Origin: Gammaproteobacteria bacterium
GTDB lineage: Bacteria; Pseudomonadota; Gammaproteobacteria; SZUA-152
Assembly (NCBI GenBank): GCA_032250735.1
Contig: JAVVEP010000016.1
Span: forward strand, 1 to 64,000
Direction: 5' to 3'
Length of the DNA: 64,000 nt
Made by a program: the position numbers and the translations under genes
Notes under the pieces: model-generated
What the model was told of the DNA's origin: nothing
The model's input: the letters and a program-made list of their open reading frames with translations, nothing else
The model's database searches: none
In this document: positions 35,108-44,689 of the stretch, piece by piece
Numbering within the stretch: position 1 is the first letter of the stretch
Layout: each line of letters starts with the position of its first letter

Positions 35108-35227
35108 TAGCGGGTCTGTTTGGGTCGCTCCTGATACCGATATCGGTCGCGTAGGACGGGTGCGGCCTGGCGGGTACATGTACCGTAACCGGTCTGATGA
35201 GGCCGGTGCGGCGGTGCATGAATGCCG

Positions 35228-36166
35228 CTATGAGCGATACCGTTTTAGTAATTCGGGGTAGGCATCAATGCGACGGTCACGCAGGTATGGCCAGGCCTGG
35301 CGGACCTTTTCGTTGTGAGTAAGGTCCAGCGTGGCGAGAATCACGGCCTCCTTGTTAGTGGCGGCCTGGGCCAGGATTTCACCTTGCGGCCCGGCAATAA
35401 AGCTCGACCCCCAAAACGCAATCCCCTTATCCTGCAGTGCTGAACCGTTGTCCGTGGTCTGCGCCGAGCCCTGCGGCTCGATCGGCTCAAAGCCGTTGCG
35501 ATTGCAGGCGGCGACAGGCAGCCCGTTGGCAATGGCATGTGCGCGTTGCACCGTTATCCAGGCATCGCGTTGTCTGTTTTGTTCAGTTTCGTCGTCCTGT
35601 TTGTCCCACCCAATCGCGGTCGGAAAAAGCAATAACTCGGCCCCTGCAAGCGCCATCAAGCGTGCCGCCTCCGGGAACCATTGATCCCAACACACCAAAA
35701 TCCCCAGCCTTCCGACGGAGGTGTCGACAGGTTCAAAACCCTGTCGTCCCGCTTCATAATCGCCGGGCGTAAAATAATATTTTTCGTAATAATCCGGATC
35801 ATCCGGAATGTGCATTTTTCGATAGGTGCCGACGATGCCGTGTTGTCCGTCGAGCACCACCGCGGTGTTGTGGTAGATGCCGGCGGCACGACGTTCGAAG
35901 ATGGATGCAACAATGACAATATCCAGTTCGGCGGCCAGATGGGCAAGCTGGTCGGAACTTGGGCCCGGTATGGATTCGGCGTATTTGAAATTCTCGGCGG
36001 ATTCCTGCTGGCAGAAATAATGCGTTGCATGCAGTTCCTGCAATAACACTAACCGGGCGCCTTGCTGTGCAGCAGCCCGCACACCATCGATTGTTTTTTT
36101 GAGATTGCTGGCGGGGTCAGGGGTGCAGGCGTGTTGCACGAGGCCCAGGGTGACGGTTCTGTTCAT
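35228..36166 (-). CDS. aguB: N-carbamoylputrescine amidase
   Basis: A 312-residue nitrilase-superfamily hydrolase that converts N-carbamoylputrescine to putrescine, CO2 and ammonia. The catalytic Glu-Lys-Cys triad is visible in LLQELHATHYFC, YRKMHIPDDP and LVCWDQWFPEAARL. ATG 36166 overlaps the aguA stop (ATGA), giving translational coupling, and excludes 21 upstream codons. Together with AguA it completes the agmatine route to putrescine; the arginine decarboxylase is not in the window. Confidence 0.94.
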   Translation of the reverse strand: MNRTVTLGLVQHACTPDPASNLKKTIDGVRAAAQQGARLVLLQELHATHYFCQQESAENFKYAESIPGPSSDQLAHLAAELDIVIVASIFERRAAGIYHNTAVVLDGQHGIVGTYRKMHIPDDPDYYEKYYFTPGDYEAGRQGFEPVDTSVGRLGILVCWDQWFPEAARLMALAGAELLLFPTAIGWDKQDDETEQNRQRDAWITVQRAHAIANGLPVAACNRNGFEPIEPQGSAQTTDNGSALQDKGIAFWGSSFIAGPQGEILAQAATNKEAVILATLDLTHNEKVRQAWPYLRDRRIDAYPELLKRYRS

Positions 36167-37272
36167 GGTTTCATTTCCGGTGTGCTGAGAGACGATAAAG
36201 CGCCGCGTGGAAACTGCATGGTCGCGCAATGCAGGCTGCCAAATTGTTGCAGCAGGCTGTGACAGTTAATGCCGATGACCTTTCTGTCCGGGAAACAGCC
36301 CTCCAGTGTCTGTAGGGCAAGGGCATCGTTGGGATCATTGTAGGTGGGGACAAGCACCGCATTGTTGATGATCAGGAAATTCGCATAGTTTGCAGGCAGG
36401 CGATCACCTTGCGGATTGTAGATGGCGGCGGGTATGGGGAGTGGTAGCAACCGATAGGGTTTGCCGTCGGCGGTTTTTAGTGTGGCGAGCTCGCTGGCCA
36501 TCGCCACCAGTGGCGCATATTGGATGTCGGATTCATCGTTACAGTGGGTGTAGGCAATCGTGTCATGGGAGCAGAAACGCGCCAGGGTATCAATGTGTCC
36601 ATCGGTGTCGTCGCCAATGAGCTGGCCATGGTTGAGCCACAGGATACGTTTTGCACCTAGTTCGGTGCGTAATATTTTTTCGATGTCCTCTATCGACAGC
36701 TGCGGATTACGGTTGGGATTGGCCAGGCAGCTGGTGGTGGTCAGCAAGGTACCCTGTCCATCCGATTCGATGCTGCCGCCTTCGAGTATCATCGGGTGAT
36801 TGATCACGGGATGTTGCCCAAAGATACGCCCCTCGGTGAGGTGTTGGGTAATGGCGTTATCCAGTGCCGAGGGATATTTGTCGCCCCAGCCATTGAAGGT
36901 GAAATTGAGCAGGTAGAAGTGCTCTTTATTCTCGCCATTTTCGCCGCTGTCGTCACGGTTTTCGATGATGCTGAAGGGGGCGGTGTCGCGCACCCAGCTG
37001 TCATTGCTGGCGGCAATGATGAATCGCAGATTGTTTGGGTCGATATTTTTGGGGGCGAGGTGAAGATCCAGTTGCTGTTCGATATGGGCGTGATGCGCCT
37101 CATCAGCGCAGACGACCACTAGCGTTTCCTGCGCGCAGATCTCGGCGGCGATCGACAGATAGCTTTTTTCGACCTCGTCCAGATTGTGTTTCCAGTCGCC
37201 GAGGGCTTGCGGCCAGACCAGTATTACACCGCTCTGTGGTTCCCATTCTGCGGGTAGGCGTCGGTTGTTCAT
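36163..37272 (-). CDS. aguA: Agmatine deiminase
   Basis: A 369-residue guanidino-group-modifying enzyme that hydrolyses agmatine to N-carbamoylputrescine and ammonia. Recognised features: the PAEWEPQSGVILVWP start, DSWVRDTAPF, MILEGGSIESDGQGTLLTT, DTDGHIDTLARF, and the C-terminal catalytic Cys region SLHCATMQFP. The stop overlaps the aguB start. corB lies just downstream of its promoter side, 22 bases away on the same strand, so a larger operon is possible. Confidence 0.95.
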   Translation of the reverse strand: MNNRRLPAEWEPQSGVILVWPQALGDWKHNLDEVEKSYLSIAAEICAQETLVVVCADEAHHAHIEQQLDLHLAPKNIDPNNLRFIIAASNDSWVRDTAPFSIIENRDDSGENGENKEHFYLLNFTFNGWGDKYPSALDNAITQHLTEGRIFGQHPVINHPMILEGGSIESDGQGTLLTTTSCLANPNRNPQLSIEDIEKILRTELGAKRILWLNHGQLIGDDTDGHIDTLARFCSHDTIAYTHCNDESDIQYAPLVAMASELATLKTADGKPYRLLPLPIPAAIYNPQGDRLPANYANFLIINNAVLVPTYNDPNDALALQTLEGCFPDRKVIGINCHSLLQQFGSLHCATMQFPRGALSSLSTPEMKP

Positions 37273-37293
37273 GTTGGTTAGAGTGTCCGGAAG

Positions 37294-38592
37294 TTAGGCC
37301 GCGGATTGATTGCTGGAATCACTGCTTTTGGGGCGACGGAAGTTGGGGTTGATTTGTGCGGTTTTCACCATGTTGTCTTTGGTTTGCACAATTTCCACGG
37401 GGTAACCCGCCAGCATCAGGCTGGTGCCCGGCTCGGGGATGCTTTCCATGTGCTCGGTGATAAGGCCGCTGAATGTTTTCGGTCCACTGGTTGGCAGTTT
37501 CCAGTGCATAACCCGATTTAGCTCGCGTACGGATGCGCTGCCGTCCACCAGGTAGGTTCCATCGCTTTGGCGATGAACTTCCTTGATGTGCATGGTGGGG
37601 TCGGTGGTAAATTCACCGACAATTTCCTCAAGTATATCTTCCAGCGTGACCAGGCCCTGTACGTCCCCATATTCATCAATCACCAGCGCGCTACGGCGTT
37701 TTTCCCGCTGAAAATACAGCAGCTGTTTGTTGAGCGGGGTGCCTTCGGGGACGAAATAGGCAGGCCGGATCCATCGTTCCAGATCTTCCTTTTGTGTTTC
37801 TTTTTGGGTGAGCAAATGCAAGGTATTGCGCACGTGGATCATGCCGACAACATTGTTGATGTCACCCTTGTAGACGGGCATGCGGGTGTGTTGGGCGTTG
37901 GTCAATTGCCTGAGAATGTCATCCCAGTCCACGTCCATGTTAATGCCGATCAAGTCATTTCGCGGCACCATGATGTCGTCCACCGTGGCCTTTTCCAGGT
38001 CGAGGATGTTGGTGAGCATCATTTGATGCCGGCGTGGAATCATCGCTCCGGCCTCGGTGACGACCAGGCGCAGTTCTTCGCTGCTCAGTGCCTGGCTGGT
38101 TGCCGTGTTGACATTGACGCCGCACAGTCTCAACAGGCCATTGGCCGCAATGTTGACTAACCACACCAGGGGATAGAGCAGCTTTAATAAGGGCGACAGG
38201 ATCCAGGTGGCGGGAAAGGCAAAGCGTTCCGGGTGCAACACCGCCAGGGTTTTGGGGGCGACTTCCGAAAAAATGAGGATCACCAGCGTGAGTATGCCCG
38301 CCGCAATGGCGATGCCGCCCTCACCATACAGACGTAGCGCAAGTATCGTGGCGATGGAAGAGGCCAGAATGTTGACGAAATTGTTGCCCAGCAATATCAG
38401 TCCGATCAGTCTGTCGGGACGTTCAAGCAATTTTGCTGCGCGTGTGGCGCCGCGATGCTTGGTCTTTGCCAGGTGCCGCAGGCGGTACCGATTCAGACTG
38501 ACCAATCCAGTTTCAGATCCGGAAAAAAAGGCGGAAAGGATAATCAGGAATATGAGAACGCCGAATAAGGCTTCTATGGGAATCTCGTCCAA
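37294..38592 (-). CDS. CNNM/CorB-like membrane protein with CBS domains
   Basis: A 432-residue protein of the HlyC/CorC (YfjD, CorB, CNNM) family linked to Mg2+/Co2+ transport. It has an N-terminal DUF21 membrane domain (FFSGSETGLVSLNRYRLRHL, four helices), two CBS domains (PRNDLIGINMDVDWDD and the following VIDEYGDVQGLVTLEDIL), and a C-terminal CorC_HlyC domain (GSASVRELNRVMHWKLP). The start is TTG 38592. The neighbour order corB, ypjD, ffh resembles E. coli yfjD-ypjD-ffh. Confidence 0.93.
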   Translation of the reverse strand: MDEIPIEALFGVLIFLIILSAFFSGSETGLVSLNRYRLRHLAKTKHRGATRAAKLLERPDRLIGLILLGNNFVNILASSIATILALRLYGEGGIAIAAGILTLVILIFSEVAPKTLAVLHPERFAFPATWILSPLLKLLYPLVWLVNIAANGLLRLCGVNVNTATSQALSSEELRLVVTEAGAMIPRRHQMMLTNILDLEKATVDDIMVPRNDLIGINMDVDWDDILRQLTNAQHTRMPVYKGDINNVVGMIHVRNTLHLLTQKETQKEDLERWIRPAYFVPEGTPLNKQLLYFQREKRRSALVIDEYGDVQGLVTLEDILEEIVGEFTTDPTMHIKEVHRQSDGTYLVDGSASVRELNRVMHWKLPTSGPKTFSGLITEHMESIPEPGTSLMLAGYPVEIVQTKDNMVKTAQINPNFRRPKSSDSSNQSAA

Positions 38593-38736
38593 AAAGCGTA
38601 GTGCCTCGCAAGCCGTGTGTTAAAGGAATATTTTGAATGAAGTCAGTGGCGTGTCAAGTTGCCGGGGCCGGTGCTGTTTCTATCGGTGTTTTTTCGCGTG
38701 ATGGGCGCGGGCCTGTCGATAGCGGTGGGAGGGTGG

Positions 38737-39558
38737 TTAGCGTCCCAGCATGATTTCGGCCACCCATTTACTGCCGATGTAGGCGAGCAGCAAGACGACA
38801 AAACCGGTGAGTGTCCAGCGAATGGCGACGCGTCCGCGCCAGCCGAATTTCCAGCGCCCCCACAGCAGGGTGGCGAATACGACCCAGGCGGTCATCGAGA
38901 GTATGGTCTTGTGCACCAGATGCTGGGCGAACATGTCCTCCAGATAGATAACGCCGCTGATCAGGGAGAGGGTCAGCACCGTCAGTCCCAGGCCGATTAA
39001 CTGAAATAGCAGGGTCTCCATGGTCTGCATGGGGGGCAGGGTGCGGATAAAGCCGCCGGGGCGTTTTTCGCGCAGATGCTTGTCCTGTATCGCGAGCAAG
39101 ACGGATTGCACGGCGGCGATGCTCAACAGGCTGTAGGCCAGCACCGACATCATGATGTGCAGTTTCAGCTCCAGCGCCTGCACAGCCATCAGCGTGTGCT
39201 GGGTGGGAAAAATCATCTCCAGTGAAATGGCGATCGTGGCCAGCGGCAGCAGGAATACCCCGAGGCTTTCCACCGGGTTCGACAGCGCGGCGAGTAATAT
39301 CAGCAGGGCAATCAGCCAGGAAATCAGCGACACGGCGTTGAAAAAGCCGATATTCAGTCCGCCATCCACAAACAGGGTGAAATACAGCGTTATGGTGTGG
39401 AATAGCACCGCAATCAAACCGATCGCGATGATCTGCGCCTTGCTTAAGCCGCCAGTCTTTTCCGGTTTGGTGCGATCATGGAACAGCCGTCTGGCCAGCA
39501 GCAGGCCGGCAACAGAATAGAGAACGAGGGCGATAATGCCGGTGAGTGTTTGAATCAT
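38737..39558 (-). CDS. ypjD: CcsA-like cytochrome c assembly family protein (YpjD)
   Basis: A 273-residue membrane protein with about eight helices. It shows the cytochrome c assembly family pattern with two conserved His (LKLHIMMSVLAYSLLSIAA and LVHKTILSMTAWVVFATLLW) able to ligate heme, but lacks the WWD motif of true heme lyases. Its E. coli relative lies beside ffh and yfjD, as here. ATG 39558 is chosen because the first helix begins directly after it. Confidence 0.88.
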   Translation of the reverse strand: MIQTLTGIIALVLYSVAGLLLARRLFHDRTKPEKTGGLSKAQIIAIGLIAVLFHTITLYFTLFVDGGLNIGFFNAVSLISWLIALLILLAALSNPVESLGVFLLPLATIAISLEMIFPTQHTLMAVQALELKLHIMMSVLAYSLLSIAAVQSVLLAIQDKHLREKRPGGFIRTLPPMQTMETLLFQLIGLGLTVLTLSLISGVIYLEDMFAQHLVHKTILSMTAWVVFATLLWGRWKFGWRGRVAIRWTLTGFVVLLLAYIGSKWVAEIMLGR

Positions 39559-39907
39559 GTCTTTTTTTAGTCGCAAATGGCGGTGGCAGCGCACCTGTTG
39601 TGTGGGCGTATTAAGTCGGTTCGGTGCCCGGTTTGTCAATGTTTTTCATTAATTTGTGACCTGTCACCGCCTTTCTGTGGGTGCGCGGGCTAAATATTCA
39701 TTATTTACTTGCCGCTAGTGTCTTCATTGAACTGTTTACGGTTAGGGGGTACCGAAAAGGGCTATCCCGACGTTCGTCCTGGCACAGGGCGGCGTTCATG
39801 ATACTGAAAAATTATTGGGCTGGCACATTGCGCTATCATCATGTAAATTCAGGGAAAAATTATATTTCCCTCGCTGTTAAACGAATCAACAACCCATTGG
39901 GTGGTCT
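39559..39907. other. Divergent intergenic region between ypjD and the MBL hydrolase gene
   Basis: The 349 bases hold no supported gene; a 76-codon frame at 39681-39911 shows no family features and runs through an AT-rich tract. A 7-base hairpin AGGGAAA..TTTCCCT occurs at 39851-39871, shortly before the MBL gene. Promoters for both neighbours should lie here but are not clear. Confidence 0.6.
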
Positions 39908-40672
39908 ATGAAGCTACGCGTGCTGGGATGCAGCGGTGGTGTGGGGAATGACCTGCGTACCACCTCTCTCCTGCTTGATGATGACATTCTGATCGATGCC
40001 GGCAGCGGTGTAGGTGAACTGACGCTGGATGAGATGCGCAAGATTCGCCATGTTTTTCTGACCCATTCACACCTCGACCATTTCTCCTTTCTGCCCTTGT
40101 TGGTGGACAGTATTTTCCCCAGTATTCGTGACCCCCTGATCGTCCACGGTCAGCCCGTGACCTTGCAGGCCCTGCAGACTCATGTCTTCAACTGGACCAT
40201 CTGGCCCGATTTCGCCAAGCTGCCCACCGAGGACAAACCCGTGATGCAGTACCGGACCTTGACCCCCGGTGACGTGTTCGAGCTGGAAGGGCGCACGCTG
40301 GAGATGATTGAGGTGAACCATATCGTGCCCGGGGTGGGGTATCGCGTGGCCTGTGCATCCGGTGCGTTTGCCTTCAGTGGCGATACCACCACCAATGACA
40401 ACTTCTGGGAGGTGCTCAACGGCCACGACCGCCTTGACCTGTTGCTGGTGGAGGCCGCTTTCGCCAATGCGGATATCGAGCTCAGCAAACGTTCCGGACA
40501 CTACACGGCCGAGCTGTTGGCGGCCGATCTGAAGAAGCTCAAGCACCAGCCCGATGTGTATATCACCCACAACAAGCCCGGCCATGAATCGGTGATCATG
40601 GCGGAGTGCCGCAAGGCCATCGCCGACCGCAAAATCACTGCCGCCGGAACGGGATTGATTTTCACGTTATAA
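39908..40672 (+). CDS. MBL-fold hydrolase, class II cyclic-nucleotide phosphodiesterase-like
   Basis: A 254-residue metallo-beta-lactamase-fold protein. It has the metal motif THSHLDHFSF near residue 55, then a conserved SGDTTTNDNFWEVL with the bridging Asp, and ITHNKPGHE. These resemble class II 3',5'-cyclic-AMP phosphodiesterases and RNase Z-like hydrolases. If it cleaves cAMP it would oppose the receiver-cyclase at 18207-19352 (inference). It stands alone, divergent from ypjD and upstream of ffh. Confidence 0.82.
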   Translation: MKLRVLGCSGGVGNDLRTTSLLLDDDILIDAGSGVGELTLDEMRKIRHVFLTHSHLDHFSFLPLLVDSIFPSIRDPLIVHGQPVTLQALQTHVFNWTIWPDFAKLPTEDKPVMQYRTLTPGDVFELEGRTLEMIEVNHIVPGVGYRVACASGAFAFSGDTTTNDNFWEVLNGHDRLDLLLVEAAFANADIELSKRSGHYTAELLAADLKKLKHQPDVYITHNKPGHESVIMAECRKAIADRKITAAGTGLIFTL

Positions 40673-40854
40673 TCCTCACCTTATCGATCGACTGGATCGA
40701 TTCACATTCGACGCCCAAAGTAGCATGGCACGGCCGTAGCGGTAGCGTGCTGCTGTGGTTTTTATCAGCCACACGGTTCCAGCAAGCGGCACGGGGCAGG
40801 CTATCCGGGTGTTTTGATGTGACACTTTACTCAGTACCTTTTAGGAAATGACCC

Positions 40855-42213
40855 ATGTTTGACAGCCTTAGCGAACGCCTCAGTGGCACCCTTAAGACCC
40901 TGCGAGGTCAGGCGCGACTGACGGAATCCAATATCAAGGATACCCTGCGTGATGTGCGTATGGCCCTGCTGGAGGCGGATGTCGCCTTGCCGGTGGTGCG
41001 TGAATTTGTCGACCACGTGAAGGAGCGCGCCCTGGGTGAAGGGGTGATGCAGAGCCTCACACCCGGCCAGGCCCTGATCAAGATCGTCAACGACGAACTG
41101 GTGAAGGTGATGGGCGAGGCCAATGAGGAACTGGACCTCACGGTGCGCCCACCGGCGGTGATTCTGATGGCCGGCCTGCAGGGCTCGGGCAAAACCACCA
41201 GCGTGGCCAAGCTGTCGCGCTGGCTCAAGGAACGCAAGAAAAAATCGGTGCTGGTGGCCAGTGCCGACGTCTATCGCCCGGCCGCCATCGAGCAGTTGAA
41301 AACCCTGGCGGCGGAAGTCGGTGTGGAGTTTTTCCCCAGTGACCCCTCCCAGAAGCCGCTGACCATTGCCCAGGGCGCCGTGGAGCAGGCCCGCAAGATG
41401 GGCGTGGACGTGGTGATCATCGATACCGCTGGCCGCCTCGCCATCGACGAGGAGATGATGGCCGAGATCAAGGATCTGCATGCGGCCATCACGCCGGTGG
41501 AGACCCTGTTCGTGGTGGACAGCATGACCGGCCAGGACGCCGCCAATACCGCCAGGGCCTTTAACGAGGCTCTGCCGCTCACCGGCGTGATTCTCACCAA
41601 GACCGATGGCGACGCTCGTGGCGGTGCGGCGCTGTCGATCCGCCAGATCACCGGCAAGCCCATCAAGTTCCTCGGTGTGGGTGAAAAGACCACCGCGCTG
41701 GAGGCCTTCCATCCGGACCGCATGGCCTCGCGCATCCTCGGCATGGGTGATGTCATGTCGCTCATCGAAGAGGCGCAGCACAAGGTCGACCACAAGGCGG
41801 CCGAGCAGCTTGCCAAAAAGGTCTCCAAGGGCAAGGGCTTTGATCTGGAGGATTTCCGTACCCAGTTGCAACAGATGCAGAACATGGGCGGCATTGCCGC
41901 ATTGATGGACAAAATGCCCGGCATGGGCCAGATGGCCGGCGCCGCCAAGAATGTCGATGAAAAGCAATTTTCCCGCCTGGAGGCCATCATCAGCTCCATG
42001 ACCATGAAGGAGCGCCAGTATCCGGCCATCATCAAGGGTTCGCGCAAGCGTCGCATTGCGGCGGGCTCGGGTACCCAGGTGCAGGATGTCAACCGCCTGC
42101 TCAAGCAGTTCACCCAGATGCAGAAGATGATGAAAAAGATGACCCAGGGTGGCGGTCTGGCCAAGATGATGCGCGGCCTCAAGGGCAGAATGCCGCCGGG
42201 AATGCCCTTTTAG
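40855..42213 (+). CDS. ffh: Signal recognition particle protein Ffh (SRP54)
   Basis: A 452-residue GTPase that binds 4.5S RNA and targets membrane-protein ribosome complexes to FtsY. The N domain is followed by the G domain with G1 GLQGSGKTTSVAKL, DTAGRLAID (G3) and TKTDGDARGG (G4), then the Met-rich M domain (MGGIAALMDKMPGMGQM; GSRKRRIAAGSGT; KMMKKM). The C-terminus is MPPGMPF. No SRP RNA gene was seen in the window. Confidence 0.98.
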   Translation: MFDSLSERLSGTLKTLRGQARLTESNIKDTLRDVRMALLEADVALPVVREFVDHVKERALGEGVMQSLTPGQALIKIVNDELVKVMGEANEELDLTVRPPAVILMAGLQGSGKTTSVAKLSRWLKERKKKSVLVASADVYRPAAIEQLKTLAAEVGVEFFPSDPSQKPLTIAQGAVEQARKMGVDVVIIDTAGRLAIDEEMMAEIKDLHAAITPVETLFVVDSMTGQDAANTARAFNEALPLTGVILTKTDGDARGGAALSIRQITGKPIKFLGVGEKTTALEAFHPDRMASRILGMGDVMSLIEEAQHKVDHKAAEQLAKKVSKGKGFDLEDFRTQLQQMQNMGGIAALMDKMPGMGQMAGAAKNVDEKQFSRLEAIISSMTMKERQYPAIIKGSRKRRIAAGSGTQVQDVNRLLKQFTQMQKMMKKMTQGGGLAKMMRGLKGRMPPGMPF

Positions 42214-42241
42214 CGCCCCGTGACTCCGCGTTATACGCCAT

Positions 42242-42269
42242 TTCCTTTTCTAGCGGATTGGCGTAGAAT
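42242..42269 (+). promoter_or_regulatory. Possible sigma-70 promoter of the rpsP operon
   Basis: TTCCTT (42242-42247) and TAGAAT (42264-42269) are separated by 16 bases, about 95 bases upstream of rpsP and after the ffh stop. The GC-rich GCGCGG that follows resembles a stringent-type discriminator, common at ribosomal protein promoters. Confidence 0.4.
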
Positions 42270-42362
42270 GCGCGGCTCTCTTGGGCTGCCTGTTGATGGG
42301 TACGGCCTGATCGACCAGAATTTATTGACGACTTTTATTGATTAAATGAAGGATTTACACGC

Positions 42363-42614
42363 ATGGTAACCATCCGTATGTCACGTAGCGGCGCCAAAAA
42401 ACGCCCTTTCTACCACATCGTTGTGACCGATAGCCGCAACAAGCGCGACGGCTGTTTCATTGAGCGCCTGGGCTTTTTCAACCCTGTCGCAAAGGGCGTT
42501 GAAGAGCCATTACGCATGGATGTCGAACGCATTGCGCACTGGGTCTCTCAGGGCGCCCAGGTCTCTGATCGTGTCGCCAGCCTGCTGAAACAGAAGCAGA
42601 AAGCGGCCGCTTAA
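42363..42614 (+). CDS. rpsP: 30S ribosomal protein S16
   Basis: An 83-residue S16 with the invariant start [20 protein letters not shown] and the following [21 protein letters not shown]. It is the first gene of the conserved rpsP-rimM-trmD-rplS block. AAGGA precedes the ATG at a normal distance. Confidence 0.98.
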   Translation: MVTIRMSRSGAKKRPFYHIVVTDSRNKRDGCFIERLGFFNPVAKGVEEPLRMDVERIAHWVSQGAQVSDRVASLLKQKQKAAA

Positions 42615-42631
42615 TCGATTGTTTATGATGG

Positions 42632-42652
42632 CCGGCGCAAGCCGGTCTTTTT
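42632..42652 (+). terminator. Small GCAA-loop hairpin with T-run after rpsP
   Basis: CCGGC-GCAA-GCCGG followed by TCTTTTT, 18 bases after the rpsP stop. The stem is only five pairs but has a stable GNRA tetraloop. It probably acts as a partial terminator, giving more S16 than RimM and TrmD transcripts, as known in E. coli for this operon. Confidence 0.55.
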
Positions 42653-42688
42653 AGCACAGCCGGGGTTGTCTCCCCGGTTTCAACAGCG

Positions 42689-43273
42689 ATGACCTCGAAA
42701 GCAGTCTCGAAAGCAATGACGTCAACAGAAACGGTCTCCACCGAGACGCAGTACCTCGTTGTCGGCAAAATCGGCGCACCCTATGGTGTGCGTGGCTGGT
42801 TGAAACTCTATTCCTATACCGATCCGCTGGACAATCTGCTGGACTACGATCCCTGGTATACCCGACCGATAAACAACAAGGCGCCCGCAACCGGTGATAC
42901 GGGCTGGGATATCGCGCCCGTGACGGAAGTCAAAACCCACGGCAAGGGCCTGGTGGCAAAATTCAGGGGGGCGGATGATCGCGATGCTGCCGCCCGTCTC
43001 ACCGGGCAGGAAATCGCCATTCGCCGTGACCAGCTCCCCCCCGCCGCAGAAGGTGAATACTACTGGAGCGATCTGCAGGGACTCACGGTGCTGACCGTGG
43101 AGGGTATAGTGCTTGGCGTTGTGGATCATCTGCTGGAAACCGGCGCCAACGACGTCTTGGTGGTGAAGGGTGATCGTGAGCGATTGATCCCCTATGTGCT
43201 GGGGCCCATCGTTAAGGCCGTCGATCTCCATGCCGGTACGCTACAGGTGGACTGGGATCCCGATTGTGAATAA
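42689..43273 (+). CDS. rimM: Ribosome maturation factor RimM
   Basis: A 194-residue 16S rRNA processing factor. The RimM N-terminal barrel (VGKIGAPYGVRGWLKLYSYTD) and the PRC-barrel (YYWSDLQGLTVLTVEG, NDVLVVKG, IPYVLGPIVKAVD) are both present. The first 20 residues are polar and poorly conserved and arise from a small duplication (TCGAAAGCA twice); ATG 42716 would remove part of it. No strong ribosome binding site is seen at either start. Confidence 0.95.
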   Translation: MTSKAVSKAMTSTETVSTETQYLVVGKIGAPYGVRGWLKLYSYTDPLDNLLDYDPWYTRPINNKAPATGDTGWDIAPVTEVKTHGKGLVAKFRGADDRDAAARLTGQEIAIRRDQLPPAAEGEYYWSDLQGLTVLTVEGIVLGVVDHLLETGANDVLVVKGDRERLIPYVLGPIVKAVDLHAGTLQVDWDPDCE

Positions 43274-43318
43274 TGCCCCCAGCGCCCGCCTCTCGCCTAC
43301 CAGCCGTACGACGCTGAG

Positions 43319-44065
43319 ATGATGCACATCGGCGTGGTGACGCTGTTCCCGGAGATGCTGGATGCCGTGAGCCAGGTGGGCATCACCGGGCGTGCGGTGG
43401 AGCAGGCACTGTTGTCGATCCACAGCTGCAACCCGCGGGACTTCACCACCGATCGGCACCGCACCGTGGATGACCGTCCCTACGGCGGTGGCCCCGGTAT
43501 GGTGATGAAGCTGGAGCCCCTGCGGGCGGCGATCCGTGAGGCCAGGGCTCAGGCCCCCGAGGGCTCGCCGGTGATCCACCTCTCGCCCCAGGGGCGGACC
43601 CTGACCCAGGCCGGGTTGCACGAGCTGGCGGCCCTGCCGGGCATGGTGCTGGTGGCGAGTCGTTACGAAGGCGTGGATGAGCGCCTGATCGCCGCGGAGA
43701 TTGATCAGCAATGGTCGATTGGCGATTACGTGCTCAGTGGTGGTGAATTGGCTGCCATGGTGCTGATCGATGGGGTGACGCGGCTGTTACCCGGTGCGCT
43801 GGGGCATGAGGATTCCGCGACGCAGGATTCGTTTAGTGACGGATTGCTGGATTATCCGCACTATACGCGCCCCGAACGGGTGGACGGGGTGGAGGTCCCT
43901 GCCGTGTTGCTCAGTGGTGACCATGCGGCCATCCATCGCTGGCGACAGAAACAGGCCCTGGGCCGAACCTGGCTGCTACGCCCGGATTTATTGCAGGATT
44001 TGACGCTGGATCCGCACCAGCAGCAGCTGCTGGATGAGTTCATTCGGGAGCATGCACAAAATTGA
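43319..44065 (+). CDS. trmD: tRNA (guanine-N1-)-methyltransferase
   Basis: A 248-residue SPOUT methyltransferase making m1G37 in tRNAs. Diagnostic segments are present: [39 protein letters not shown], and the knot motif [18 protein letters not shown]. The start has two consecutive ATG codons (43319 and 43322). It lies 45 bases after rimM, in the standard block. Confidence 0.98.
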   Translation: MMHIGVVTLFPEMLDAVSQVGITGRAVEQALLSIHSCNPRDFTTDRHRTVDDRPYGGGPGMVMKLEPLRAAIREARAQAPEGSPVIHLSPQGRTLTQAGLHELAALPGMVLVASRYEGVDERLIAAEIDQQWSIGDYVLSGGELAAMVLIDGVTRLLPGALGHEDSATQDSFSDGLLDYPHYTRPERVDGVEVPAVLLSGDHAAIHRWRQKQALGRTWLLRPDLLQDLTLDPHQQQLLDEFIREHAQN

Positions 44066-44145
44066 TCGGCGCAGTTGCCCATCTGCCCGGCAATTTGTGC
44101 GTTATTTTATTGGACAAAGGCTATGTTTCCGGGGGCGGATGCAGG

Positions 44146-44151
44146 TATAAT
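44146..44151 (+). promoter_or_regulatory. Possible -10 box before rplS
   Basis: A perfect TATAAT stands about 90 bases upstream of the rplS start in the 176-base trmD-rplS gap. No good -35 hexamer is seen at 16-18 bases. An internal promoter would let L19 be made at ribosomal-protein level independently of trmD. Confidence 0.3.
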
Positions 44152-44241
44152 TCGCGCCTTGATTTTTAGGCCGGATTTTTGGCCCGTCTTTTTGAAAATG
44201 TTTTGGCGCAAGGTGATGGCCAGGAACGATTGGAGCAGGAC

Positions 44242-44586
44242 ATGAGCGAACTAATTAAACAAATCGAAGCCGAGCAGATGTCCAAAGTGGTTCCTGCTTT
44301 CGGTGCTGGCGACACTGTCGTGGTACAGGTCAAGGTGAAAGAAGGCACGCGCGAGCGTCTGCAGGCCTTTGAAGGTATCGTGATTGCCAAGCGCAATCGC
44401 GGCCTGAATTCTTCCTTCACGGTGCGTAAAATCTCCCATGGCGAAGGTGTTGAGCGCGTGTTTCAGACCTACAGCCCGCTGGTGAGCGAGATTGAGGTCA
44501 AGCGTCGCGGTGCCGTACGTCGCGCCAAGTTGTACTACCTGCGTGATCTGAAGGGTAAGGCAGCACGTATCAAAGAAAAGCTGTAG
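44242..44586 (+). CDS. rplS: 50S ribosomal protein L19
   Basis: A 114-residue L19 with the typical [38 protein letters not shown] and [20 protein letters not shown] segments. ATG 44242 is chosen: GGAG lies 6 bases upstream and L19 proteins begin at this point. The upstream 21 codons are not conserved. A strong terminator follows. Confidence 0.98.
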   Translation: MSELIKQIEAEQMSKVVPAFGAGDTVVVQVKVKEGTRERLQAFEGIVIAKRNRGLNSSFTVRKISHGEGVERVFQTYSPLVSEIEVKRRGAVRRAKLYYLRDLKGKAARIKEKL

Positions 44587-44609
44587 GCCGGCATCCTGTA
44601 TGTCGCATC

Positions 44610-44642
44610 AAAAAACGCCCGGTTTATCCGGGCGTTTTTTTT
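44610..44642 (+). terminator. Rho-independent terminator after rplS
   Basis: AAAAAACGCCCGG-TTTAT-CCGGGCGTTTTTTTT, 24 bases after the rplS stop: a seven-pair GC stem with long A and T tracts on the two sides. It closes the rpsP-rplS block. Confidence 0.93.
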
Positions 44643-44689
44643 GTCCCGGTTTTTCGTCAGAATAGGGCGATGAAACGAGTCCAGCATCC

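Noticed and set aside
39681-39911. 76-codon frame upstream of the MBL hydrolase gene
   Set aside because: No ribosome binding site, no conserved features, AT-rich DNA and overlap with the next start; treated as intergenic.
40831-42182. Two long antisense frames opposite ffh
   Set aside because: ffh is certain from its motifs; the antisense products are low-complexity and overlap each other.
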